A DNA stretch of 64,000 nt, from the NCBI GenBank assembly GCA_900074885.1, contig FJUW01000042.1, positions 214,015-278,014 on the forward strand, in the 5' to 3' direction. Source of the stretch: Rhynchosporium graminicola (lineage: Eukaryota; Ascomycota; Leotiomycetes; Helotiales; Ploettnerulaceae). Position numbers and translations under genes: made by a program. Below the pieces are notes generated by a model. It was not told the DNA's origin. It saw only the letters and a program-made list of their open reading frames with translations, and made no database searches. Below are positions 51,611-61,882 of the stretch, one piece after another; the first letter of the stretch is position 1, and each line of letters begins with the position of its first letter.

Positions 51611-52193
51611 TCATCTCCTCAAATTCGTTGACTGGACATTCAGTCCGTCCTGTCTCGCCAGTATCTTCTCCTGGCACCAGTCGCTGTAACTGTCGACAAG
51701 CTTGGCCTCAATCCAAGCTCTTGAATTGATGCCACCACATCGATCTGATCTTCGTCGACTTTTTTTGCCAGCATAATCTCTTCAACCCTCATCATTTTCT
51801 CAACCAACTCGACAACGACTCCATATCGTCTGTGCCTATGTTCATCCTACGGATCTTCCCTTGCTCCATATCGAAGCCCATATATGTTCACTTCTCATCG
51901 TCACTCTCCATAATCGGTACCAAGCTCGGCGTAATGACTATCTCGGGGACAGATGGATTTGAGGGCCTGCACTGTTGTTCCATAGCTAGCATGGCGGCCT
52001 TGGCTCGTGCCATCTTATTCGTGAAGTCGAGGTTCACGTCTGGCTGAGGCTTGGTCTTTGTTCGCGAGATGCAGAGGGCTCGGTTGGCGCTGGAGTACAT
52101 GACTTGAGATTGGCGGGACTGTCTAAAGCTTATGGGTCAGTCGTATTATCAAGTAAGCAGTGATAGACTTATTTACCTGCGAGTACTGTCCAT
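51611..52193 (-). pseudogene. Small decayed gene of unknown family
   Basis: Starts at ATG 52193 in a strong context (TCACCATGG). Exon 1 is 17 nt (52193-52177), followed by a 54-nt intron with GTAAAT donor, CTGAC branch and TTTAG acceptor. Exon 2 (52122-51888) completes an 83-aa frame ending ESDDEK and TGA. The frame continues in phase past that TGA with coding-like sequence (TYMGFDMEQGKIRRMNIG). It then appears to jump frame twice, into VVELVEKMMRVEEIMLAKK and AWIEAKLVDSYSDWCQEKI, ending at about 51611. One nonsense change and two frameshifts would explain this. Alternatively it is a genuine 83-aa gene and the rest is chance. No homologous family is recognised. Confidence 0.45.
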
Positions 52194-54106
52194 GGTGAAT
52201 GTTTAGCTGTGATGTGATATGAGCTTGTGTGGAAGCTTGATCAATTCGATTGTGTGCCAGATGTGTCGTCCAGGAAGCTTCTGTAAGGTGTTTCAAAATT
52301 GAAGTGCTGATGAATGAAGGAGACACAAACCTCCCAGAAAGGTAGATGAAGATATATAAAAATCTCACCAACCACGGAACCTTTAAGATTTCTCAAAAGG
52401 GACAGTTGTCCGACGCTATGCACCACACACCGCAGAGTTTGGTAAGGTTGCACACCCTAAGTGCTCTGAGAAATCATCTCATTGGATACGACACGAGCAG
52501 ATCCTTGCCTAGCTTACTATTCTACAGTTCGTTCGGGACAACCAGTTGCATCATGGAGCCCTAGCTTCTAGCATGGCGAGCAGGGATTTTACAATCTTGG
52601 CACAGCCATTAAGTGCGAAAGAAGAAACCTGGTCCGATGACCAGCAAGCCGACATGAATTTTCGGCCTTCCGAAAGTGCCTCGGATGTGAAAGAAGCACC
52701 ACTATGATGCATATCCCACCGCTAAGGTCTTAAGCATTCGTATTTTTAGCCTTCGTATTGCGGGAGATCTGCAGAGTATTGCTCTAGTGTGATGTGGTGA
52801 TGACCTGAGCAGGAAAGAGTTCAAGACGCGAGTCTTTATGCAGGCAGGAGAGTTCAGCTGTGGGTTGGAGAGAGTTACAGATTTGTTGTTCTCGTTGCCC
52901 AAACTTTTGTGAATCTCGTGTTCTTGTGTTCCCCATGGCACCTGCCATATGTTGAGAAAGGGGCTCGCTCGCTTGTGCGGCTTCAGAAGCGAGATGGTTG
53001 AAACAACAGCCAATAAAAGAGGAGCACAACCTTTGAGAGGCAAGAATTTGCGCGAATGCTGCTCACTAGTTAGGATGCCTAGTCTTTGGATCTGGCGTCA
53101 TTTAGCTCTTTGTTTGTCTTGGCATATGTCAAGATTCCGGCAGCTTGGGACGGATGTTAGTTGCAAGACCTGACAACGGAACATGCGCACCAATGAGACA
53201 CAGAACTTACAAAGAATCATCACGATTTTATCGAAAGTTTCTTTAGACTTTCCTTCCCCTACACTATCTTCATCTGTCGATCTACTGAAATGCAACCGAG
53301 AGTGCTATATATAATGTGCGGCGTCGATGACAGTCACCTGATCGAGTTCCATAAAGACACAGCCACGAAAAGCTTCCCGATTTCTAATGCATCGGCCCTT
53401 CCTTGTTCGTATTCTGATGCGGGCATCCATACCCTTGAGAAACGAGGGTTGAAGATCAGCACCAAGCTTTCCTTAGCGCTCTGCGGCTCAGAGGAAAAAG
53501 TGAACGTTACCTGCAATCGACACTTGTCGGCTATCGCGAGAGCTGAAGCAGATCCAATTCTTGACCAGCGAAGCGGGACCTGTAAAGAAAGTCATCACAA
53601 GGGTTTATGACTTCAGAGTATTAATTTACGGAATATTCTGTGTGGATGCTTGAATGCGGCGAAGATATCACAGGAGATTGTTAACATAACACTTTTGATG
53701 TCACATGAATTTCTGATGACATTAGTCAGCATCAATTTTTGGAACCGTGTTTGCTTCGCCGGGAACGAATCTGCTTGGCCTCAAAAATTTGGCGAAGAAG
53801 AGAGACTAAAAGAGGATCGGGTGGGCCATGCCGTTTGCTTCAATTCTTCAGATCTTTGAAGGTTTATCTTTAAAGCCCTAAGCTATTCTTCAGCATGACG
53901 TTTGGGTACGAAGCTATATACGCTTGCAAGCTGAGACTGTTCCTCGCGTGCAAACTGAGGTGGCTGGTGCTCCGGTGGACAGATAGTTGTCACATACAGA
54001 CGATCTTGGTAAACGCTACATGAGGTAATTTAGATGCTGTGCTCGAGTCTGTAGTACGGTGGTACTACTCTCGTGTTTCCGAACTCAAGATTCACAAAAT
54101 CGCGAT
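52194..54106. other. Intergenic, no supported gene
   Basis: Nearly 2 kb with several short frames on both strands, the longest 113 codons minus at 52702-53043 and 106 codons plus at 53290-53610. None shows a domain, signal peptide or convincing splice context. The frames overlap each other on opposite strands, which argues against coding. Confidence 0.5.
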
Positions 54107-54112
54107 TATAAA
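54107..54112 (+). promoter_or_regulatory. TATAAA box, cysteine-repeat gene
   Basis: TATAAA lies 116 nt upstream of the proposed ATG at 54228, at a plausible distance for a TATA element with a short leader. Position is the only evidence. Confidence 0.4.
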
Positions 54113-54227
54113 TCAGGCCATTCCTCTCTTGTGTTATATGATCAGTCCATCACTAAACAATTCCAGTATTGAATTTTCCATTCACTAAATAATTTCATAC
54201 AGCCTACATTGAATACATACGACCAAC

Positions 54228-55490
54228 ATGCGTTGTTCTAGTATCCTGTTGATAGCTGCTTTAACTTTTGTTATTGCTGTGGCATGTTTCTCTGATGCTT
54301 TCACTTGAGCAATCATTAACTTGAACTAGCCGACACCACAATACCCAACAGCCAGCACCATAAATGGAACCATCGGGCTTAGAGAGCAATGCTCAAGCTC
54401 AGCCGTTTGTGCCAATGGAGCCAACTGCTACTCGACCAACTCTGGCCTGATAACTCGATGCGGCAACTTCCAAGCAACTTGCAGTTCGAACACTCAGTGC
54501 GCATTCAACACGTGTGAAAACGGGCTTTGCAATGGGTTCATCCCGTCAACAACCACCAGCTCAAGCACTTACCCAAGTGGCACACCGGATATAGTTTACC
54601 TACCACTTGGTGCTGACTGTAATCCAACTTCGACACCTTGTGCCAATGGCTCAACTTGCTATGCAGTAAATTTCATGCTCCAGCCAAGATGTGGGAATTT
54701 CCAAGCACACTGCTCGAAAGATTCTCAATGTGCCTTCAACACTTGCCAAAACGGACTCTGCAATGGTTTCATTGCCTCTACTACTTCTGCGGTATCTAGG
54801 CACCCAGTAACCAGCACATCATCAAATTCTCAGCCAACCAGCACATCGGCATCAGTCGATCACCCCCTCGGCTCAAACTGCGACCCAAAGGTGGATACTT
54901 GTTCCGGTGGTGCCCAGTGTTATGCTACCAACTATATGCTACAGCCTCGATGCGGTAATTTTCAAGCTGCATGCACCAATGACGCTCAGTGCGCGGTCAA
55001 TAAGTGTAATAACGGACTATGTAACGGGTTTCGGACGACCACCAGCTACCCGCCATTCAGTGCTTCAAGCTCAGCTGACTCTCCTCCTCTAAGCACCACA
55101 GTTGCAGTGGTCAAGACGTCTGCTGTCGGTAGTTATCCTGCCTCTTCGGATGCTGCATCCTCTGCTGCAAGCACCACTGTCTCCGTGATCGAGTCTTCTC
55201 CTCAACCCACTTATGTTATCTCCACAAAAGTCGCAGTTCAACCTCAAACCATCACTACAACCTCTTATAAATTCGAACTCCCACAACAAAGCACAGGTGT
55301 CGTTGTCACGACACCTGTTGTAACCGAGAGTAGCGTTGCTGTCGTTACTGAATCTGCAACTCGTAATCCTGCTTCGAGTCCAACAACTTCGAACCCGGCC
55401 CAGATCATCTCCAACGATGCATCCGCATCGAAGGTCAGTCCTCTGGTGCTTGTAATCTTTGGCGTACTGGCCATGATTGCATTTGTGTAG
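54228..55490 (+). CDS. GPI-anchored protein with three eight-cysteine repeats
   Basis: Probable cell-surface or wall protein. Exon 1 (54228-54281) gives a signal peptide starting MRCSSILLIAALTFVIAV. An intron follows to AACTAG at 54329. Joining in frame needs a GC donor (GCATGT at 54282); a GT donor at 54286 with a later acceptor at 54351 is the alternative. The mature part has three tandem repeats of about 53 residues (about 54384-54543, 54609-54770, 54870-55031). Each has eight cysteines in the same spacing and the shared cores RCGNFQA and NGLCNGF. A Ser/Thr-rich, probably O-glycosylated stalk follows, then a hydrophobic C-terminus (SPLVLVIFGVLAMIAFV) preceded by small residues, as for a GPI signal. 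The in-frame ATG at 54675 cuts repeat 2 and is not the start. The repeat family is not one I can name. Confidence 0.82.
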
Positions 55491-57138
55491 CTCTACTGCG
55501 TTCAGAGAATGCACAACTTAGCGTCTACCATACCGCTCACTTTCAGCGTTTTTGGTGATTCCCGTTTCATAGACAGTATACTCAAAGCTCACTAGGTATC
55601 AAATGGAAACTCAAGGAAGCCTGTGTCCACGTCTATATTCTTGACTCGCTGCTGGTTATCTTGACTCGCTGATGGTTTAAAAGCTGTCTTGCGCTGTCGA
55701 TGTGGTCATAGTCCTCAAAAAAAAAACCGGATTCAGCCAGTTCATTGGCAATTCGGCTCGCTACCTTTAAAGCTTACTAATTTTAACGGCTTACGCAACT
55801 ATAGGGGTACATGCTACTACTTGTTTACAATCGACGACTGTCAGCCACGATTGGCCTGTCGGATTCATCAGATAACTTCCCTCTCTGAAGGACACGACAA
55901 CGCTCGCTGAATCTGTAAGAGCTTGAAAGATTTGAAGGTCTCAAACTGTCGTGACTCATGAAAGACGGATTGAACTTGTAGGAAGATGCCTATCAATAAT
56001 GTGTGCAGTCTTTCATCTGTTCTCCTCAACTTTGCCGCGACAATTAGGAAGATCCACGTAATACTACACGAATACCACGATTGCGAGCACTCAGCCGAGA
56101 ACGCGTAATAGCATCCAGCGACCTCATTGGACACAGCAGATATATGTACGAGTTTTTCTTGAGATCGAATCTCACTCACCTCTGCTGACCACCCTGCCTC
56201 CTAGAATAAATTGAGATGAATGGGGAAAAGTCCGAGATTATCGAAGAGTACCTGCATGATCTGAAAGCTGCTCAAGAACCGGTTTATCTATGACTATGTG
56301 ATAGATTCCATGACTTCTCTATCATGGGAATTAACGAGGTGTGGTGGTTGCGCCAAGCACGTGTCGTGTGGCGCTAAAATACTCATCTGACCAGAAGAAT
56401 TCCTTTCCCTCGACAAAACCAATCACGACTTCATTACACCACCACACTCGAGCAACGGTGACAACCTCCGGTAACGCAATTACCATAAGTGTGGGGAATT
56501 GTCCGATCTGCCTCATTGGACAGATCGATCAGTCATACTTCGAATGCGGCTGATGTGGCTTTTGAATCGCTCTTGTCACCCGACAGGCTGCCACCAAGAT
56601 GCCCTTGCAGGAACCTCATGTCCTGCTGCGATCTTCAATGGACATTGCCCAGTCATTCCTCACCTACACTCACACTGAATTCCCCATCTCGCGTGGGTTT
56701 CTCGTTCTTTCCCATCCAATGTTTCTTGACTTTCCTGATTTAGTTGGCGCCAAAGTTGGCAAATATGATCTTTCTCCAACATCTAGCGAGGTAAGTTGAA
56801 GTTATGTCTCACTTCTACCGGGGCCATGATTCATAATCTCCCACACGCGCTCGCCGGAAGGAGGCGCATGGCGCCTTGATGATGGCAGCCTTCGAGTAAG
56901 GCTCCGGTGTGTGACTGCTATTTATTAACTCACGTTCCCCATGGATTGTCCAGTCTTTTCTCTTTAAACTTCACGAGACACATATCACCTGCAATACACA
57001 GTCGTTTCTCTTCTACAGTAAAGATACAACACTTCATACATACGCACATCCAAGCCGGCCGTGAGCCGGGCTTTGAGAAACCGCACCAAAGAAGCGACAA
57101 CAACACAACCCAAGAAGAGAGGCGAAGGTTCAGGCACA
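55491..57138. other. Intergenic, no supported gene
   Basis: 1.65 kb between two plus-strand genes. Small frames of 60-103 codons on both strands lack domains. The last 150 bp (about 56985-57138) is pyrimidine-rich then A/C-rich and probably holds the promoter and leader of the next gene. Confidence 0.5.
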
Positions 57139-57849
57139 ATGCCTATTCATGAGCTTCAGCGGAGAGATTCATGGCCTCCAACGGTCGTACGACTCCGCGA
57201 CGACGAGAACGACGAGAATCTGATTGATGATGACCCATTCTCATTCTTCCTTACCTCACCAGAAGACTTCGACGACTTCCTCGACGAAGATCTTACAGCC
57301 GGCATTGAGACGCCTGACTCAGCACGCTCGCCAGTCAGGGAAGTTTCGCCCTCGAAACTTCAACGTGCACCACTCTTAGATGCAGATTCAGATGACGAGG
57401 ATGACCGTTTCGGACTTGCCATGCCACTCTCATTGAAAGACTTCACTCGGAAGCACAGCTCCTCGGGTGGTCGCCAATCCCGAGCAGGTCTGCGTAATGA
57501 TGACCTACAAGGTCTCGGTATCTCGTTGCCGCTGAATACGAAGTTTTCGGCTTCAAGAGGGCGGGCGCAGGTTCGCTTGACGCCACCGTCTCGCAATGGA
57601 CGTGGTCGTGGACAGACGAGAAGCCTCTCAGCACGGAGACCACAAAGCTGGAGACTGCCGAGTCCAGACATCTACTCTATCAAGGAAGAGAAAGAGAATG
57701 ACGAAGACGAGAAGACTGGTGGCGAGGCTGATGGAGAGGCTGGTACTGACATGATCATTTCAACCAGTGCACCGGCGACCGTTAAGATTGATGAGATGAT
57801 GATGGACGTGCCGAAGAAACCGAAAAAGAAGGTTCATTGGGCAGTTTGA
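57139..57849 (+). CDS. Disordered acidic protein with C-terminal RVxF-like motif
   Basis: 236-aa protein from ATG 57139 (context GGCACAATGCC). A longer frame opens upstream at GTG 57061 but has no ATG. There is no signal peptide or membrane segment. It has two acidic patches (about residues 20-55 and 82-90), a basic Arg/Gly/Ser-rich middle (about 115-180, with GRGRGQTRS), a Glu/Asp-rich region near 190-210, and a basic tail ending PKKPKKKVHWAV. KVHW fits the [KR]-[VI]-x-[FW] docking motif for protein phosphatase 1. The arrangement suggests a regulatory or nuclear scaffold protein. No folded domain is recognised; function is inference. Confidence 0.72.
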   Translation: MPIHELQRRDSWPPTVVRLRDDENDENLIDDDPFSFFLTSPEDFDDFLDEDLTAGIETPDSARSPVREVSPSKLQRAPLLDADSDDEDDRFGLAMPLSLKDFTRKHSSSGGRQSRAGLRNDDLQGLGISLPLNTKFSASRGRAQVRLTPPSRNGRGRGQTRSLSARRPQSWRLPSPDIYSIKEEKENDEDEKTGGEADGEAGTDMIISTSAPATVKIDEMMMDVPKKPKKKVHWAV

Positions 57850-58680
57850 TTTGGAATGCAGAGTGGGAATGTCTGACGGATTGCTTGACGGATACCAATT
57901 TGCATTTGAATTGCTAGGAGTTCACGGGGCATTGGGTTGTTTAGTTCATTTCTGGAGTATTGTTGTGGGGTTGCTTAAGGTTCAACGCATTGGCAAGGTT
58001 TCATTGCGCAATAGATTTTATGAGCTCTGAGCTGGGTTGATTATGGAGAGATGGGGAGCAGACTAGGCAACATCATACTGTATGCATTTCCAATGAGCGA
58101 GGGGTAGCTTTGGTTTTTACGAATCTTATCACACCTTAATTGCACAGTCATTTCAGCATAATTCAAGCATCGTCGTCTATTACTAATTTTGTGTTTCTCT
58201 GGGTTCGGGCCGGAAACATCTTCCTAGCCCAGGCTTTATACTTTGTGAATGATACCCGCCGGCAGCCTGAGAGTGGGTCGCCGAAAGTTACGCGTATTTT
58301 TACCATCCATAACCCGAACCCGAAATAGCATATAATGCGGCGTATCCTTAAGTGAGGAATAAAGTTTAACCACTACTTCTCACACGAGGCAGAAGCTTTC
58401 TCAGTTTCCTGTCACCGATCTCACGATCCCCATTTCCGGAAAGTATGCATTCGCAACCCGATACCCGCATGTTTATCCGCCTATAAAACGACTAGAACCT
58501 CATCACCGCTCACACACAGTATTGACAGAACTCCTCTCTATATTCTAAGAATTTGGATTCCAAGCGAAATCCTTCCTAATATAAACCCTCGGAAACTCCT
58601 GAGCCATTCTTCCTCACAACCATCACAACTTCACAAGCGATCACGCATTCCACCCGTCCACACCAAACCCCCCTCCAGAA
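57850..58680. other. Intergenic with promoter of the acetyltransferase gene
   Basis: 830 bp without a supported gene. The right end contains a TATAAAA element (58482) and a C/A-rich leader directly before the ATG at 58681. Confidence 0.55.
58482..58488 (+). promoter_or_regulatory. TATAAAA box, GNAT gene
   Basis: TATAAAA 193 nt upstream of the ATG at 58681, followed by a CT/CA-rich stretch typical of fungal core promoters. Supported by position only. Confidence 0.4.
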
Positions 58681-59454
58681 ATGGCCTCACAATTCAAAAT
58701 CTCCCTCCTTACACCAGGCGATATCTCCGATGCATCAACCATCTTCTTCGCCTCTTTCAACAGCGCAAAAGCCCAAACATTTTTCCCGCCCACAGCAAGC
58801 GGAAAGCGATGGTTTGCCGATTCCATCACCGCCGCATTGAACGATCCCTCAAAGGGGATTATCCACGTCGTCGTCACCGATGAGTCGGAACTCGCTGATG
58901 GAGAAATAGGGGGAGGGAGGAGAAAAGTGGTAGCGCATTCGAAATGGGTGAAGCATGCAGGTGGCAAGCCGCCGAAGTGGGATCAGATGTGGAGAAAGGA
59001 GCCGGCGGAGGGTGTTTCGGCCGAGATGCTAGAAAGGGAGTTTTTCGCGCCGATGGAGAGGCAGCAGGAGAGGTATTTGGGTGAGAGACCGCATTATTGT
59101 ATGTCCAAAGATTTCCCTTCTCTTTCGCTTTCTGATTCTGATTCCTCGCCCGGATTTTTCGGGTATCTTATGCTTTTTTGAGAGAGAGAGAGAGAGAGAC
59201 TATAAGGCACTAACGGACCACAAGACCTTGAAACCATCGCCACGCTTCCGGAATACCGGAAGAAGGGTCTCGCTTCCATGCTTCTTCATTGGGGCACCGA
59301 TCAAGCGGATCAGCTGGGCTGGGAATGCTATCTTAATGCTGACGAGGCTGCGATTCCACTGTATCAGAAGCATGGCTTTGTGGTGATGCCGGAGACAGAT
59401 CCTGAGACGCAGAGTCTGCCGATGGCGAGGCCGGTTATGAAGGAGTTTTCATGA
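58681..59454 (+). CDS. GNAT-family N-acetyltransferase
   Basis: Two exons, 58681-59098 and 59225-59454, joined in phase (a TAC codon is split) to give 215 aa. The 126-nt intron has GTATGT donor, CACTAAC branch and CAAG acceptor and contains a (GA)n run. The N-terminal ISLLTPGDISDASTIFFASF matches the start of fungal GNAT proteins. Motif A is ATLPEYRKKGLASMLL (acetyl-CoA pyrophosphate loop R-x-x-G-x-A at 151-156). Motif B is ECYLNADEAAIPLYQKHGF. It transfers an acetyl group from acetyl-CoA to an unknown amine, probably a small molecule. Exon 1 read alone runs into the intron and would lose the catalytic half. Confidence 0.92.
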
Positions 59455-60163
59455 GATTTGGAAGGCTTGGTAGTGAAGGTTGAGGAGTCACGACTCGTTT
59501 TACGCCGATGAAGCCATTCTTGATCTTCTTGGGGTTGAGTTAGGTGGGGAGATGAGTTGGGATTTGGCTACTGCGGATATGGCTTTTATGATTCTTATGA
59601 TCGTATTTTGTGTGCGAATGAAATGTCGAAAACTCACCCACTGTTTGGTGCGATGATATTCTGACTGAAAACCATTCGAATCTACCTACATCGTCTCCTA
59701 TCTTGATCCCGAGTAGAACTTGTCACACATCGGATCTGCTATACGTTGCTTGTACTCCTTCTTAACCGTAATCATCCATATAGACAGCAGAATGAACGAT
59801 TGTGAGTTTATCAGAACAGTCAATGGCCAACGAACAAGACTGTGCCAGAAAATGTTCATCGTGAATATATCGCTTGATTCGTTGGAACTACTTCTCAAGT
59901 GAGGGAGTCTGAGGGCTTTGGCACGTTGAAATCATAAAGAAACAATATGCTAATTAGCAAATACTTTCCAGACGGCACGGTTGGATACCACCATTAACCC
60001 ACCGAGTTGACTTTGCAGCGGATACCAAGGTCGAATCAGGTACTCCATACAATACTTAGAGAAAGACTGGTAATATAGCCCAGCTTCGCAACTTCTAAAC
60101 CATTTCTAATCACCATCAAAGCACGTGATACCTCCCATCCAATTCTCATCCACCTATCCATTC
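59455..60163. other. Convergent intergenic region
   Basis: About 700 bp between the 3' ends of the acetyltransferase (+) and thioredoxin-like (-) genes. Contains only short opposite-strand frames. No terminator can be defined from sequence. Confidence 0.55.
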
Positions 60164-60718
60164 TCAGAAGCCAACAAATCCATCAAGTTTCCGCTGATCA
60201 TAAACCTCTGCCTCAACAAGCTTCTCGACATTCTTCCCTCCATCAGCATACGAGTGATTTTCAGAAGAAGCGGAGATTTACTTACCCCTTCAACGGTGTA
60301 CTTGACAAGAGTAGGCAATGCCTCAATCTCAAACGGCGCAGCTTTCCATGGATTATCTTGTTTCCGCCACCTTTGAATATTCATCTGGATTAGCTCAATT
60401 CATGTCCTCGCATCAAGATTGGCCTGAAAGACAAACCAAAACGAAAAACGCGAGAAAATAATTCATTCCCGCAGAAGAGGGGAGAGAGAATACGCACTCG
60501 TCACGCTGTCCAGCGTAAACGACCTTCACCGCCTCCTCGCCCTCCGCAAACTTCCTATCAACGAACGGCTCCGCATCGCGACAATCACCACACCACGACC
60601 TGCCATCCGTGAGAGACGCGTAGATTATGGCGAAGGAGGGCTTTGAAGAAGACGTGGCGCTGGCTTTGAGGGAAGCTAAGAGCTCGGATGGCGATTCGGT
60701 AGAGATTTCAAGAGGCAT
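60164..60718 (-). CDS. TXNDC17-like thioredoxin-fold protein (DUF953)
   Basis: Three exons on the minus strand, 60718-60498, 60370-60286 and 60232-60164, give 124 aa, the usual length of this family. Introns are 127 nt (GTGCGT...CAAAG) and 53 nt (GTAAGT...GGAAG, branch CTGAT). The active site is SWCGDC with Cys43 and Cys46; most relatives have WCPDC. YAGQRDEWRKQDNPWK and LPTLVKYTVEG follow, and the C-terminal helix is EKLVEAEVYDQRKLDGFV. Such proteins are cytosolic disulfide reductases. The splice model is supported because each join restores family sequence; exon 2 read unspliced gives a longer but unrelated tail. Confidence 0.9.
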
Positions 60719-61291
60719 GATTTGGATTTTTGGTGGGGGATGGAAATTGATTGATTGAGGAGATGGGTGGGTGTTTAGGGGGGTGTTTTGAATATGGAAG
60801 TTTATAGCGGGCGTAGGGGTTATTTGCCAGCGTTGAACGGCACACGGGGGTTGATATAATCTTGTGGTTGGTGACGTGCTGATGTGGAAAAATGAGGTTC
60901 TGTTTGACTTTCGCTTCGAGCCTAGCCAAGACTTTTAGAGAGGGACGTTCATGATCATTTTGTACAGCCCAGGGAGAAGCGAATTTTCACCTTGAAATCA
61001 ATAATGAGTCTCAACGAGTCTCTCTCCATTTTGGGGTTTGTCCCGGTTGAATCAGGAATGGCTGAGATAATAGAATAGTGCAGAATTGTTAGCTTTCAAA
61101 TGGACTTGTATTCATATTTAACAAATGGCTCGCAAAATACTTCGTGTTGGAAGTTGTTACTATTGCAGAAGCTCAATACACATGCGCGAAGAATTGAATA
61201 AGGACGCCGACTCCCATGCGAGAACTCCAGAGGACATTTGGAATCGCGCAAACTGTTCGAGGACTAAATAATACTCCACCAGTTATACTTT
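60719..61291. other. Intergenic, no gene seen
   Basis: 570 bp between two minus-strand genes. The left end is the promoter side of the thioredoxin-like gene; the remainder includes the 3' untranslated region of the next gene. Nothing else is recognised. Confidence 0.55.
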
Positions 61292-61882
61292 CTACAAAGC
61301 GGCCATGACACCCAAAATACCAGCAAGACCAGCAATACTTGCAATCATTGCCGTAGCACGAGGAGCAGCAGCTGTTGAAGAACCAGTCGTAGAAACCGCT
61401 CCTGTTAAGCCCGAAGAAGGGGGAAACACGGAACCGGTTCTTGACGATGATGTAGTAGACGCACCTTTCTTCGAAGCAGTCGTAGTTGGAGAACTACCAC
61501 CAGCAGTAGGAGCCGGGCAAGGAGCTGGAACATTCGTACCAAGACTCAGGTTCGACGAGTTTTCAGAATACCAGCTGGCGATCGCGGTCTCATAGGAAGA
61601 GATGGCACTCTTGGCGTTGTTGGGCAGATCGCTATACCAGCTAGGAGTTGCGGTCGCGATGCATTGGAGGTCGGTTTTCGTGAGTTCTGACTCTGGGACT
61701 GCGGTTGCGAGGATATCTTGGATAGAAGCTGGGAGGGTTGGAAGTCCTGAAAACAAATCGAGTGCAGATGTCGCGTCATCGAGGAGAGAGCTGAGATCTT
61801 CGGGTGAGATTTGAGGTGCTGGGATTGGATCTGCTAGAGCCATGACAGCAAAGCTGGCGAGGAGGAGTGATTTGGCGAACAT
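61292..61882 (-). CDS. Secreted GPI-anchored Ser/Thr-rich protein
   Basis: Single exon, 196 aa. Signal peptide is MFAKSLLLASFAVMALADP with likely cleavage after ALA. The mature N-terminal half (about 20-125) contains SWYSDLPNNAKSAISSYETA and a repeated SWYSEN, a pattern found in many small fungal wall or secreted proteins. It has two cysteines that could pair (in LQCIA and APCPAP). A Ser/Thr/Gly-rich linker and a hydrophobic C-terminus (TAMIASIAGLAGILGVMAAL) fit GPI addition. Exact role unknown; probably cell-wall structure or surface. A TATATA element (61909-61914) lies about 27 nt before the ATG. Confidence 0.85.
   Translation of the reverse strand: MFAKSLLLASFAVMALADPIPAPQISPEDLSSLLDDATSALDLFSGLPTLPASIQDILATAVPESELTKTDLQCIATATPSWYSDLPNNAKSAISSYETAIASWYSENSSNLSLGTNVPAPCPAPTAGGSSPTTTASKKGASTTSSSRTGSVFPPSSGLTGAVSTTGSSTAAAPRATAMIASIAGLAGILGVMAAL

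Noticed and set aside
57061..57138. Upstream GTG start of the disordered protein
   Set aside because: Nuclear fungal genes rarely start at GTG. The ATG at 57139 has a good context.
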